A DNA stretch of 64,000 nucleotides, from the NCBI RefSeq assembly GCF_002575655.3, contig NC_053037.3, forward strand, positions 443,455,793 to 443,519,792, written 5' to 3'. The notes beneath the pieces are model-generated. The model was not told the DNA's origin, did no database searches, and worked only from the letters and a program-made list of their open reading frames with translations. Of this stretch, positions 1 through 11,741 are shown piece after piece (the stretch's first letter is position 1; each line of letters opens with the position of its first letter). This DNA comes from Aegilops tauschii subsp. strangulata (Eukaryota > Streptophyta > Magnoliopsida > Poales > Poaceae). The position numbers and the translations under genes are program-made.

Positions 1-1294
1 ACTAGGGCGCGCCTGGAGGCCCAGGCGTGCCCTGGTGGGTTGTGCCCACCTCAGTTGCCTCCTGAACCGCCTCTTTACTCTATAAATACCCCAATATTCC
101 AGAAACCCTAGGGGAGTCGCCGAAAATCAATTCCAGCCATCGCAACTTCGAGAACCACCAGATCTGATCTAGACACCATCACGGAGGGGTTCATCATGTC
201 CATTGGTGCCTCTCCGATGATGCGTGAGTTGTTCTTTGTAGACCTATGGGTCCGTAGTTAGTAGCTAGATGGCTTCCTCTCTCTCTTTTGATTCTCAGTA
301 CAATGGTCTCTTGGAGATCCATATGATGTAACTCTTTTTGCAGTGTGTTTGTTGGGATCCGATGAACTTTGAGTTTGTGATTAGATCTATCTTTTTATCC
401 ATGAAAGTTATTTGAGTCTTCTTTGATCTCTTATATGCATGATTGCTTATAGCCTAATATTTCTTCTTCCATATTTGGGTTTTGTATGGCCAACTTGATC
501 TATTTATCTTGCAATGGGAAGAGGTGCTTTTTGATGGGTTCGATCTTACGGTGCTTGATCCCAGTGACAGAAGGGGAACCGACACGTATGTATCATTGCT
601 ATTAAGGATAACAAGATGGGGTCTATTTCTACATAAATAGATCTTGTCTACATCATGTCATCGTTCTTATTGCATTACTCCGTTTTCCATGAACTTAATA
701 CACTAGATGCATGCTGGATAGCGGTCGATGTGTGGAGTAATAGTAGTAGATGCAGGCAGGAGTCGGTCTACTAATCTTGGACGTGATGCCTATATAATGA
801 TCATTGCCTGGATATCGTCATGATTATTTGAAGTTTTATCAATTGCCCAACAGTAATTCGTTTACCCACCGTTTGCTATTTTTCTTGAGAGAAGCCACTA
901 GTGAAATCTACGGCCCCCGGGTCTCTTCTTTATTATATTTGCCTTTGCGATCTATTTTATTTGCTTTTATTTTCAGATCTATTAAACCAAAAATACATAA
1001 ATACCTTGCTGCAATTTATTTTATCTCGCGTTCCTGCGAGATCTATCTACCAAATTATTACAAGTTTCTCACGTCCGTTTGCCAATTTCTGGCGCCGTTG
1101 CCCGAAAGGGATTGACAACCCCTTTAACACGTTGGGTTGCGACTATTTGTTATTTGTGTGCAGGTGCCGTTCACGTAGTGTTGCGTGATTCTCCTACTGG
1201 TTCGATAAACTTGGTCTCATCACTGAGGGAAATACCTACCATCGCTGTGCTGCATCATCCCTTCCTCTTTGGGGAAATACCGACGTAGTCTAGC
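1..1294 (+). repeat. Gypsy LTR, 3' portion, 5' end outside window
   Basis: The sequence resembles the LTR of element A in order and content: a GC-rich block, a 'tataaata' TATA-like box near 80, an 'agtagctagatggcttcctc' block, an 'aactta-atacactagatgcatgctgg' block, and a 'gggattgacaacccct' block near 1110. It ends around 1294 in TAGCA. The 5' TG end is not in the window, so a solo LTR, a 5' LTR and a 3' LTR cannot be told apart. An internal TGGCGCCGTTGCC at 1090-1102 looks like a primer-binding site lying inside the LTR. Short ORFs here have no coding character. The clade (Athila-type Gypsy) is inferred from similarity to element A. Confidence 0.7.
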
Positions 1295-1354
1295 AGACAT
1301 CACTCTCTAACCAAGGTAGGGACAATGAGTAACAGCGGGAGTAGTAAAATTGTC

Positions 1355-1501
1355 TCCTCGTCCTGCGAGCCACTGCACGCGTGGGCGAGGGAGTGGGCGT
1401 AGGCGTAGTAAGCAAGCTTATCCTCGTCCTGCGACTCTGCGGGCCATCGCGCCCATGGGCGGGGGAGACGACGTACTAAGCAAGCTTCTCCTTGTTCTGC
1501 A
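1355..1501. repeat. Tandem repeat, about 66-68 bp period, roughly 2.2 copies
   Basis: The phrase TCCTCGTCCTGCGA recurs at 1355, 1421 and, mutated, at 1489. Each of the first two copies is followed by a GTGGGCG-rich block and then an AAGCAAGCTT block. I see no gene here. Confidence 0.7.
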
Positions 1502-3250
1502 AGTTGACGGGACACATCAAAAGTAATACATACAGAGCATCTCTAGTGTATAGAGCCTTGCCTCTAAGGTAGGCTCCACATGGTTTGCCTCTTTTTTAAC
1601 ATAACGCATCAAGTCGCAATTTGTTTGTTCACCCGTGATACACGATCCTCCATCAAGTGGACAACTAGTACATGTGTCAAGTTACCACGTGGGCTTCCTT
1701 TTCATACAGAAATGAGCTCCACCGTGTACCCACGCAGGTGTGGTTGGGAAAGAGACGGGAGTACGTGCGCCGTGCGTGCACCTCTTCTCTTCGTGCACGT
1801 CCCCCACCTACGTGGGTGTGTGTGAGAGAGTTGCAAACCTAGAAAGATGGCGTGTGCGTTCGTGAGTGTTTTTTGTTGGCGCGGGGTGTGATTTCGTGAA
1901 TGTATTTGTGGGAATATGCGTCGATGATATCTCAAACAAAATTTTGACACATGCAATGTGTGTGAAATAGAGGCCTATCTATATCATATATAGAGGGGGC
2001 GATCCACGAGAAGAGAGAGAGGGGTCATAGATATCGATAGAGTCAAAGAGAGGATCAAGTGGGTGGGTGTGAGATCAATGAAGAGAGCCATTGAAATTGT
2101 GTGTGTGCAAGTCAAAGATATAGGGCGACTGACCTACCGGAATGTCAGAGGGCATAGGGCAAGTTTGTGTGTGGTAGGGAGACATGACTAGAGCGCTCGA
2201 TGTATCGGTGTGTGTGTGGGGGGGGGGGAGGGGGGAGGCAGATACCTAACTAGAGAGGTAGATCGACTCGTATATGTGTTGAGAAGGATATACCCAGCTA
2301 TGTCGAGGGAGATCGGTCGACATCCATACATAAGTGAATGACGGGAAATCGGTTGGGACACACACACACACAGAGAGAGAGCTAGAGTGTTGGATGGGTG
2401 ATGGAGTTGCTTCTCGAATATGGTGGGTGTGGCCTACTAGACAAACTGAGGGTAGAACTGCAAGATTATCAATAAGAGTGGGGTTGTGTTTCTGTGTGTG
2501 CGTGTGCATGATAGATGTGCCGAGAGGCATGCATGGATGATGAAGGGGGACCATGTGTTTGGTAAGTAGACCTAACTAGTTAGGTAGATCAATTGTTGTG
2601 TGTTGGAGGAAGGGAGAGACATACCTAATGAGGTAGATCGATCGGCGCGTGGGGAAAACTAGTTATAACGACCTAGCTAGCTATATGTATAGCGGGAGAT
2701 CGGCCGGTGTATCCATTTGTTAGAGGCAAATAAGGCCCAGCGAGATGTATAGACAAAGAGAATGGAGCTAGGAGGTGGTGCGAGAGGCCTACTAGCTAGA
2801 TTAGGGGGAGGAGTGTGTGATTGGGCGAGAGTTTACACGTGTGTGGGACTGTATGAGAGACACGAGGCATGGACACAGAAAGGAGGAGATGGAAGGTGTG
2901 TGTGTATGTGGTAGGCAGACATCGCTGGAGAGGTCTATCGATCGGTGTGTTAGAAAGAAGTTGTGGAGACCGTGGGAGAACGACCTAAAGAAAAAAAAAT
3001 GAATGTGCGCGATGGATAGAATGTTGAGGGAGGGGAGGGCGAGGAGGGCGTGTGCATGCATGAGATAAAGTTAGTGCTAGCTACAAAGGTTAGAGGATTG
3101 TGTGGGTGTAAGAGACTAACAAAGATCATAATTCGAAATGAAAGTGGATTCATATATTTGAATAGGAGATCATAGTGTTATAAACATATGCATGCATGAA
3201 TATAGTGGTGATACGCGTGGTATTGTTTTGTACATGTTATACCATACTGT
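1502..3250. other. No gene recognised; simple-sequence-rich low-copy DNA
   Basis: This stretch is rich in GT/GA microsatellite-like runs (for example a GTGTGTG run leading into a poly-G tract near 2209-2238, and CACACA/GAGAGA near 2356-2380). The motif GGTAGATCGAT recurs in diverged form, with clear examples near 2260 and 2633. Short open frames exist on both strands but show no recognisable domain, and their composition follows the simple repeats. I cannot assign it to a known element. Confidence 0.5.
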
Positions 3251-3475
3251 GATAATGCGTGGTGTATGCAACTCACACCTAAATATCGAACAATCTAAAC
3301 CATACTATACATCGAACAATCTCACATTTTGTTTGAATTGTTGATAATGTGTGGCATTTGCAGTTTAGAACTAAATATCGAACAATCTAAACCATACTAT
3401 ATATCGAACAATCTCACATTTTATTTGAATTTATGATAATGTGTGGCGTTTGCAACTCACATCTAAATACTTGTA
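3251..3475. repeat. 92-bp tandem repeat, about 2.4 copies
   Basis: GATAATG(C/T)GTGG recurs at 3251, 3343 and 3435, giving a 92-bp period. Each unit contains TCGAACAATCTAAACC and TCGAACAATCTCACA. It is AT-rich and non-coding. Confidence 0.8.
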
Positions 3476-3694
3476 GGCATAGGGGGCGGGGCACCATACA
3501 TTATGTGATAAACACATTATACATATGAGACATGGTTTAGATTATGAAGATCTATCTAGAGCTTGAAATGTAGTGTGATTTGAAATCAATATAAAGTGGA
3601 TTACAAAAATCGAGTTCGAGTTCATATAGCACACATAGTTCATATCTAACTCGACAGTAATCATGTGGTGTACTGTGAAGATAATACACAAACG

Positions 3695-3813
3695 ATGGTT
3701 TAACTTGACAATAACGATGATTGTAGATCTTATTAAATAGAGAAAAGAATAAAATGGTTTAACTTCACAACAATCTTGATTGTAGATCTTATTAAAATAG
3801 AGAAACAAATTCA
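3695..3813. repeat. 59-bp tandem duplication
   Basis: ATGGTTTAACTT starts at 3695 and again at 3754. Both copies continue with GATTGTAGATCTTATTAAA. No coding function is visible. Confidence 0.75.
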
Positions 3814-4074
3814 AATTTAGTTTATATTGAAGCGGTAGTATATACGTTTGGAATGCACTAAAACGTTCATTTGAGTAGCAGGTTGCATGCATTATACACG
3901 TAGCAAACTATTTTAATTGAACATAACATGAATTCAAAGTTTGAATGGCATTTGTAGTGCGAATTGATTTGGTACAGTACACGGGACTAGACTCTCTTGT
4001 GTGGTGCGAATTGATTTCTTTTTGTTTTTTCGTCGAGGGAAGTGCGGATTGATTTGGTACAGTACATGTTAGGC

Positions 4075-5170
4075 TTGTCCGGAAATTTCAACCCGCGCCT
4101 TGTTACCCCGAAATATTTAAGATATATCTTTGTCTCGTTGTGCTTCGAAAACTCCCTCCATCTCAACCCGCGCCTTGCTATCCCAAAAATATAACGCGCG
4201 TGAAAACTCCCACCTCCTGCAAAATCCTGACTCGCGAAATGCCCGTGATACCCCTGAACCGAAAGAACCGCCTAGCTCAAATCGGTGGGGGTACATTCGT
4301 AACTTACCCCACATTTCGGACAAGCGCGTCCCTAAGCCATGGTTCCCTCCTCCCATCCCATCCGCCCACCCATTCGTACACCGAGGCCACGAAAACCCGC
4401 GAAGCCCCACACCCTCCTCCGTCCGCCACCCAGCCGGAGCCTCTTCCTCAACGATGTCGTCCACAGCAACACCTCGACGTCCCTCATCCACAACACCGGA
4501 TGAGGATTCATCGTCGATCTCGTCATCCTTCCGGTTCAGCCACCCCATCCTCCACCTCCAAGGAGCTACCCGATGTTCCCCTCGTCTTTCGCGCCACCTC
4601 CATTCCCACACCGCCATCTTCACCTACACCACTAGAAGAGCAGCATCATCACCGATTCCTCGGACGAAGCTGAGGCCTAACCGGCGCCACCAAAGAGGTT
4701 CTACACTAATCGTCGCATTTTCATCTTGATTCGATCTCATGGTGTTGCCGGCGCTCGGTCCCGACCTGACATGGCACGGTTCCATCCACGGCAGCATCGC
4801 CGGCCACTTCCTCCACGGCATCGCTCCCGTGGCAACGATGTCCACATCAGTAGGAGCTGCTGCTGCTTTGGCTCTCGCTCGCGCTGCTGCTCTGCTCTTA
4901 CTCTCGCCCCCTGCTTGGTCTGCTCTTGCTCTTGCTCTTGCTGCTGCTCTCGCTCTCGCTCTTAATTGCGCTGCTACTCTCGCTCTTGCTCTTGCTTGCG
5001 CTGCTGCTCTACTCTTGCGCGCGCTGCTGCATGGGCAGCAGATCCTGCTCTCCCTTGAGCCCCTGCAGCTGCTACCCGAGATGCTGCTACAAGCCTAGCT
5101 GCCCAGGCTCTCGCACGCGCTGCTGCTCCGGGTGTTGTTGTTGCTGCTGCTACTGCTTTTCTGCTACTAG
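4075..5170 (+). other. C-rich segment with long open frames; possible gene relic, unassigned
   Basis: This block contrasts sharply with the AT-rich flanks. It contains overlapping open frames of 199 codons (4130-4729) and 119 codons (4739-5098). The first is rich in Ser, Pro, Arg and Thr, and the second is dominated by Leu/Ala from a CTCTTG/GCT microsatellite (about 4850-5160). Overlapping frames on both strands suggest composition rather than selection. A phrase CACCAAAGAGGTT-TACACT occurs near 4688 and again near 5570, so part of the segment is duplicated. It could be the promoter and first exon of an old gene copy or captured gene DNA. I recognise no domain and assign no function. Confidence 0.3.
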
Positions 5171-5179
5171 TGCGTTCCA

Positions 5180-5274
5180 TTTTGACAGTAAAATTCAGTT
5201 TCGACAGCAAAATTCAGTTTCGACTGTTAAATTCAGTTTTGACAGTTAAATTCAGTTTCAACAGTTAAGTTCAG
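5180..5274. repeat. 19-bp minisatellite, five copies
   Basis: Five contiguous units fit the pattern TTTYRACWGYWAARTTCAG, each 19 bp, differing by point changes only. It lies just after the CTCTTG-rich tract. Confidence 0.85.
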
Positions 5275-6172
5275 AGAGGAGCGGCTGATGTATTTTACAT
5301 CTATCACTTTGTGGTCATGTATTTTACGTTATATATTGGAGATGCTATTAGAATTCCACTCAGGTTAACATTGTCTCTCTTGTCCTGCTTCAGCCTCACC
5401 TTCGTACAACTCACCGGAGCTGCTCCAATGACGAAACCCTCCATCAGAGCGTAGCGGTACCCCATGCTCCATCTCTAGACGCCTAAGATCTTCTTCCCCT
5501 CCTTCGACAGCCAAATCAGCTGGAGCATCCTCACCGACCAACCCAATCACGCTAAGATCGACATGGCTTCACCAAAGAGGTTTTACACTTGTTGCATCTC
5601 CTTTTTACTCTACATGTTATATATATTGTCCACTGAACACACGTAGTAACATGAAATACGATTAGTTTCTCCTACTATATGACAAGCAGTGAGGTACCAG
5701 GCAACTTAGCAATCCGTGATGGGCTCTCTTGAATGCCATCATTATTTATCTCTGCGTGTTTGAGTTGTCAATTTGTAGATGGGCCTGGGAGTTGAGCTAG
5801 TAGGGCAGTGGCCTGGGTCCAAAGTAGTGGAAGTAGCACAAAAACATTTTTTGAGTGTAGGGTTTTCCCTGCTCAAGCCTGCCTATTAGAACCGCCAGTG
5901 CTTGAAAGGAAAAGTGAAGGAAAAACATTGAATTGGAAAATTTCCTATGGTACTACTATTCATGCATTTGGTTCAAAGGAATGGAGCAAAGGAAAACTGT
6001 AGGATTTGTTCCTTTAGTGTCTCCTTGAAAGAAAAACCGTATGAATTTCAATATCCACTTGTCGTCCTTTTCAAATTCCTATTCATGAAGCACAAGACTA
6101 AGAGATAGTAGCATAATAACATTATAATCATACATTTTCTTGTGGTTTGACTTAATCTCACCATGCTTCTTT
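5275..6172. other. No gene recognised; possible MITE fragment cut by element A
   Basis: I see no convincing gene. From about 5965 the text 'tttggttcaaaggaatgg' resembles the start of abundant grass MITEs that begin with TTTGGTTCAAAGGAAT. On the far side of element A, 'gtgaaccaaac' and 'tccaattcaaacgagccct' (49085-49210) could be the opposite end. The MITE reading is inference from remembered consensus motifs. Confidence 0.3.
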
Positions 6173-6177
6173 GCATC

Positions 6178-7764
6178 TGATACGTCTCCAACGTATCTAT
6201 AATTTTTGATTGTTCCATGCTATTATATTATCTGTTTTGGATGTTTAATGGGCTTTAATATGCTCTTTTATATTATTTTTGGGACAAACCTATTAACCGA
6301 AGGCCCAGTGCCAGTTTATGTTTTTTTGCCTATTTCAGTGTTTTGCAGAAAAGGAATACCAAACAGAATCCAAACGGAATGAAACCTTCGCGATGATCTT
6401 TCTTGGACCGAAAGCAAACCAGAAGACTTGGAGATAAAGTCGGAGATGCAACGAGGCGGCCACGAGGCAGGAGGGCGCACCCAGGGGGTAGGCGCGCCCC
6501 CACCCTCGTGGGCCCCTCATAGCTCCACCGACGTACTTCTTCCACCTATATATACTCTTATACCCTAAAAACATCAGGGGGAGCCACGAAACCACTTTTC
6601 CACCGCTGATGCCTTCTGTACCCATGAGATCCCATCTTGGGGCCTTTTCCGGTGATCTGCCAGAGGGGGAATCAATCACGGAGGGCTTCTACATCCACAC
6701 CATAGCCTCTCCGATGAAGCATGCGTAGTTTACCACAGACCTTCGGGTCCATAGTTATTAGCTAGATGGCTTCTTCTCTCTCTTTGGTTCTCAATACAAA
6801 GTTCTCCTCGATGTTCTTGGAGATCTATTCGATGTAATACTTTTTGCGGTGTGTTTGCCAAGACCGATGAATTTTGGATTTATGATCAAGATTATCTATG
6901 AATAATATTTGGTTCTTCTCTGAATTCTTATATGCATGATTTGATATCTTTGCAAGTCTTTTCGAATTATCGGTTTAGTTTGGCCTACTAGATTGATCTT
7001 TGTTGCAATGGGAGAAGTGCTTAGCTTTGGGTTCAATCTTGTGGTGTCCTTTCCTAGTGACAGTAGGCGCAGCAAGGCACGTATTGTATTGTTGCCATCG
7101 AGGATAAAAAGATGGGGTTTATATCATATTGCTTGTGTTTATACCTCTAGATAATGTCATCTTGCTTAATGCGTTACTCTGTTCTTATGAACTTAATACT
7201 CTAGATGCATGCTGGATAGCGGTCAATGTGTGGAGTAATAGTAGTAGATGCAGAATCGTTTCGGTCTACTTGACACGGACGTGATGCCTATATTCATGAT
7301 CATTGCCTAGATATTCTCGTAACTATGCGCTTTTCTATCAATTGCTCGGCAGTAATTTGTTCACCCACCGTAATATATGCTATTTTGAGAGAAGCTACTG
7401 GTGAAACCTATGGCCCCCGGGTCTCTTTCTTATTATATTGCATCTCTTTTATTTACATCGCATCTCGTTTCACTATTTTGCAATCTTTACTTTCCAATCT
7501 ATACAACAAAAAATACTAAAAATATTTATCTTACTATCTTTATTAGATCTCACTTTTTGCGAGTGACCGTGAAGGGATTGACAACCCCTTTATCGCATTG
7601 GTTGCAAGGTTCTTGATTGTTTGTGAGGGTACTAGGTGACTTGCGTGTTATCTCCTACTGGATTGATACCTTGGTTCTCAAAAACTGAGGGAAATACTTA
7701 CGCTACTTTGCTGCATCACTATTTCCTCTTCAAGGGAAAACCAACGCATGCTCAAGAGGTAGCA
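6178..7764 (+). repeat. 5' LTR of Gypsy A (1,587 bp)
   Basis: It begins TGATACGTCTCCAACG and ends GTAGCA, immediately before the primer-binding region. It contains a GC-rich near-palindrome (about 6455-6515) with GGCGCGCC-like cores, then a TATATATAC box near 6546 that is a plausible promoter. The paired 3' LTR at 11742 is split by CACTA-1 and carries a deletion of about 280 bp relative to this copy. Confidence 0.92.
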
Positions 7765-7775
7765 AGAAGGATTTC

Positions 7776-7793
7776 TGGCGCCGTTGCCGGGGA
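7776..7793 (+). promoter_or_regulatory. Primer-binding site, tRNA-Asp type (Gypsy A)
   Basis: TGGCGCCGTTGCCGGGGA lies 11 bp downstream of the LTR end. It is complementary to the 3' end of plant tRNA-Asp, the usual primer of Athila-clade elements. The same 18-mer occurs at 51191-51208 in element D. Confidence 0.9.
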
Positions 7794-7997
7794 GATCTAC
7801 GCTCAAGTCAAGACATACCAAGTACCCATCATAAACTCTTTTCCCTCGCATTACATTATTTGCCATTCGCCTCTCGTTTTCCTCTCCCCCACTTCTGAAA
7901 CGATTTTCGAAAAGCTTTGCCTTTTCTTTGCCCTTTTCCGTTCGCCTCTTTTCGCTTGCTTCTTGTGTGTTCGTTCTTAGTGTGGTTTGTTGCCATC

Positions 7998-8842
7998 ATG
8001 TCTGAAATCGGGGAGGTTATCATTGAAAAGGATAGTAATAACAACGGGGGAAGGTTTGATGCTTTTGATAATCCTCATGAAGAACCTACTATTTTAGACA
8101 CTAAAATGTTTCGGATTGGTAGTGGTAATATTATTGGAAAAGGAGTTATTCTAGACTTCTTTACTTGTGCCGGTGCTCTGCCCACTATGTGTGGGTCTAT
8201 TCTTCATAGACTAGTAGTCTTGCGGATGCTATATCTTTGCTCGTAGTTGAACTTGAAAGACAATTTATTCATATGCATCCTTGCATACAAAGGATTTTTC
8301 TAGAATTTTCCAATATTGAGCATTCTTCTGTTAAGCGAGCAGCTACTATCTTTTTAGCACATGAGTTCAGATTTATAATGAAAGAGGCCAATGAAATTTT
8401 TGCGCATTATAGGGTGGATGCTGGCCGTCCTCCCATAGAAGCTATCCTTTTTAATCAAGAAGACATAATGCGTTTATGATCTTTAGATCATGTTGCTTAT
8501 AATGAAAACCTTAGAAAGAAGGTTCCTACCGATGTTCTAGTTAATAGAATTTCCGAACTTAATGATAATTTTGCTATTCAGAACAATGGGTTAGGTTTTT
8601 CTCTTGAACAAAGACTCATGACTTTTTGCCAATAGAATGCTTATAATGATGAATTGGTTGTGCAATATGAGGGGCCAAAGGAGGAACCAATACCTCCCGA
8701 GCTTGACTTGGGGACTTTTGTCCCATTAAATTTAGCCCTTTTGATTACTTTTGCCTGCCGCAAAGAAAGCTTGCTGCTGAACATAGGGAGTATGAGATGA
8801 GTTTTCGCGATTTGCCTTATCACTATGGAAATACCTAGATCT
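7998..8842 (+). pseudogene. Decayed internal ORF of Gypsy A, family-specific, no known domain
   Basis: The reading begins MSEIGEVIIEKDSNNNGGRF and continues in a second frame from about 8237 (LVVELERQFIHMHPC), so at least one indel separates the two parts. The continuation has an in-frame stop at about 8477-8479 (after the text QEDIMRL) and another before 'NAYNDELVVQY' near 8634. The open text remains protein-like (LRKKVPTDVLVNRISELNDN) to about 8840. I see no zinc knuckle, protease or polymerase motif. Its position directly after the PBS suggests a gag-equivalent or packaging role, but that is inference from position only. Confidence 0.6.
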
Positions 8843-8942
8843 ATTCTTGTTTTTATGCCTAGCTAGGGGCATTAAACGATAGCGCTTGTTGGGAGGCAAC
8901 CCAATTTTATTTTTGTCCTTTGCTTTTCGTTCCTGTTTAGTA

Positions 8943-9023
8943 CTCCCTCCGTAAACTAATATAAGAGCGTTTAGAACACTACTTTAGTTATCTAAACGCT
9001 CTTATATTAGTTTATAGAGGGAG
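8943..9023. mobile_element. Stowaway-type MITE (81 bp)
   Basis: It has perfect terminal inverted repeats beginning CTCCCTCCGTAAACTAATAT, folds as a near-complete hairpin, and is flanked by TA on both sides (8941-8942 and 9024-9025). This is the standard Stowaway (Tc1/mariner-derived) arrangement and terminus in Triticeae. It is inserted in the internal region of Gypsy A, after the decayed ORF. Confidence 0.95.
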
Positions 9024-9025
9024 TA

Positions 9026-11741
9026 ATAAATAATTCATCTAGCCTCTGTTTAGATGTGGTTTTATGTTTTAATTAATGTTTGTGCCAAGTAGAACCTTTG
9101 GGAAGACATGGGTGAAGTCTTTGCAATCTTGCTGTAAAAAACAGAAACTTTCGCGCTCACGAGATTAGATGCCATTTTTTACTGCAGAGTGATTTTAGGT
9201 TGATTCTTTTTGCAGACGATTCATAGACAAATTCCTCACGACCACAAATTTATTTCGGAATTTTTGGAGTTCCAGAAGTATTCGTTTGATACAGATTGCT
9301 ACAGACTCTTCTGTTTTGACAGATTCTGTTTTTCGTGTGTTGTTTGCTTATTTTGATGAATCTATAAGTATTATCAGGGGGTATGAACCATAGAGAAGTT
9401 GGAATACAGTAGTTTTAACACAAATATAAATAAATAATGAGTTCATTACAGTACCTTAAAGTGGTGGTTTATTTTCTTATACTAACGGAGCTCATGAGAT
9501 TTTCTATTTAGGTTTTGTGTTGTGAAGTTTTCAAGTTTTGAGTAAAGATTTGATGGATTTTGGAATAAGGAGTGGCAAGAGCCTAAGCTTGGGGATGCCC
9601 AAGGCACCCCAAGGTAAAATTCAAGGACAACCAAAAGCCTAAGCTTGGGGATGCCCTGGAAGGCATCCCCTCTTTCGTCTTCATCTATCGGTAACTTTAC
9701 TTGAGGCTATATTTTTGTTCACTACATGATATGTGTTTTGCTTGGAGCGTCTTGTATGATTTGAGTCTTTGCTTTTTAGTTTACCACATTCATCCTTGCT
9801 GTACACACCTTTTGGAGAGACACGCATGAATCAGAATTTATTAGAATACTCTATGTGCTTCACTTACATCTTTTGAGCTAGATAATTTTGCTCTAGTGCT
9901 TCACTTATATCTTTTTAGAGCATGGTGGTGGTTTTATTTTATAGAAATTATTTATCGCTCATGCTTCACTTATATTATTTTGAGAGTCTTTTAGAACATC
10001 ATGGTAATTTGCTTTGGCTATAAAATTAGTCCTAATATGATTAGCATCCAAGATGGGTATAATAAAAACTATCATATAAAGTGCATTGAATACTATAAGA
10101 AGTTTGATTCATTATGATTGTTTTGAGACATAAAGATGGTGATATTAGAGTCATGCTAGTTGAGTAGTTGTGAATTTGAGAGATACTTGTGTTAAAGTTT
10201 GTGATTCCCGTAGCATGCACGTATGGTGAACCGTTATGTGATGAAGTCGGAGCATGATTTATTTATTGATTGTCTTCCTTATGAGTGGCGGTCGGGGACG
10301 AGCGATGGTCTTTTCCTACCAATCTATCCCCCTAGGAGCATGTGCGTAGTACTTCGTTTCGATAACTATTATATTTTTGCAATACATATGTGAGTTCTTT
10401 ATGACTAATGTTGAGTCCATGGATTATACACACTCTCACCCTTCCACCATTGCTAGCCTCTCTAATACCGCACAACTTTCGCCGGTATCATACACCCACC
10501 ATATACCTTCCTAAAAACAGCCACCATACCTATCTATTATGGAATTTCCATAGCCATTCCGAGATATATTGCCATGCAACTTTCCACCATTCCGTTTATT
10601 ATGACACGCTCCATAATTGTCATATTTCTTTGCATGATCATGTAGTTGACATCATATTTGTGGCAAAGCCACCGTTCATGATTTTCATACATGTCACTCT
10701 TGATTCATTGCACATCCCGGTACATCGCCGGAGGCATTCACATAGGGTCATATTTTGTTCGCAGTATTGAGTTGTAATTCTTGAGTTGTAAGTAAATAAA
10801 AGTGTGATGATCATCATTATTAAAGCATTGTCCCAGTGAGGAAAGGATGATGGAGTCTATGATTCCCCCACAAGTCGGGATGAGACCCCGGACGAAAAAA
10901 AGAGGCCATAAAAAAGCGAAAAAGAAAGGCCCAAATAAAAAAATGAGAGAAAAAGAGAGAAGGGGCAATGCTACTATCTTTTTACCACACTTTTGCTTTA
11001 AAGTAGCACCATGGTCTTCATGATAGAGAGTCTCCTATGTTGTCACTTTTATACTAGTGGGAATTTTACATTATAGAACTTGCCTTGCATATTCCAATCA
11101 TGGGATTCCTAAAATTGCCCTAGGTCTTCGTGAGCAAGCAAGTTGGATGCACACCCACTTAGTTTCTTTTGTTGAGCTTTCATACACTTATAGCTCTAGT
11201 GCATCTGTTGCATGGCAATACCTAGTCACTCACATTGATATCTATTGATGGGCATCTCCATAGCCCATTGATACGCCTAGTTGATGTGAGACTATCTTCT
11301 CCGTTTTGTCTTCTCCACAACCACCATTCAATTCCACCTATAGTGCTATGTCCATGGCTCACGCTCATGTATTGCGTGAAGATTGAAAAAGTTTGAGAAC
11401 ATCAAAAGTATGAAACAATTGCTTGGCTTGTCATTGGGGTTGTGCATGATTAAATACTTTGTGTGATGAAGACAGAGCATTGCCAGACTATATGATTTTT
11501 AGGGATAACATTCTTTGGCCATGTTATTTTGAGAAGACATGATTGCTTTATTAGTATGCTTGAAGTATTATTGTTTTTATGTCAATATTAAACTTTTATT
11601 TTGAATCTTATGGATCTGAACATTCATGCCACAATAAAGAGAATTACATTGAAAATTATGTTAGGTAGCATTCCACATCAAAAATTCTGTTTTTATCATT
11701 TACCTACTAGAGGACGAGCATGAATTAAGCTTGGGGATGCT
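9026..11741 (+). other. Long non-coding internal region and polypurine tract of Gypsy A
   Basis: No protein-like frame is visible over about 2.7 kb. The phrase CCTAAGCTTGGGGATGCCC occurs twice (about 9580-9655) and AAGCTTGGGGATGCT occurs a third time directly before the 3' LTR (about 11728-11741), where it acts as the polypurine tract. The repeated tracts may mark internal plus-strand priming sites. An open frame at 10408-10770 is short and has no recognisable domain. Confidence 0.6.

Noticed and set aside
1..1294. Complete LTR retrotransposon at the left edge
   Set aside because: Only the end of one LTR is visible and no TG start or partner LTR is in the window, so completeness cannot be claimed.
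4130..4729. 199-codon ORF as a host gene
   Set aside because: Several overlapping frames on both strands are equally open, the composition is Ser/Pro/Arg-rich and no domain is recognised. Kept only as a low-confidence segment.
7776..7793. Possible tRNA-Asp gene fragment
   Set aside because: Only the 18-base 3'-complement is present, at the standard position after an LTR, so it is a primer-binding site.
10408..10770. 120-codon ORF in the Gypsy A internal region
   Set aside because: His/Tyr-rich text from AT/CA-rich DNA, no family resemblance and no start context to support it.
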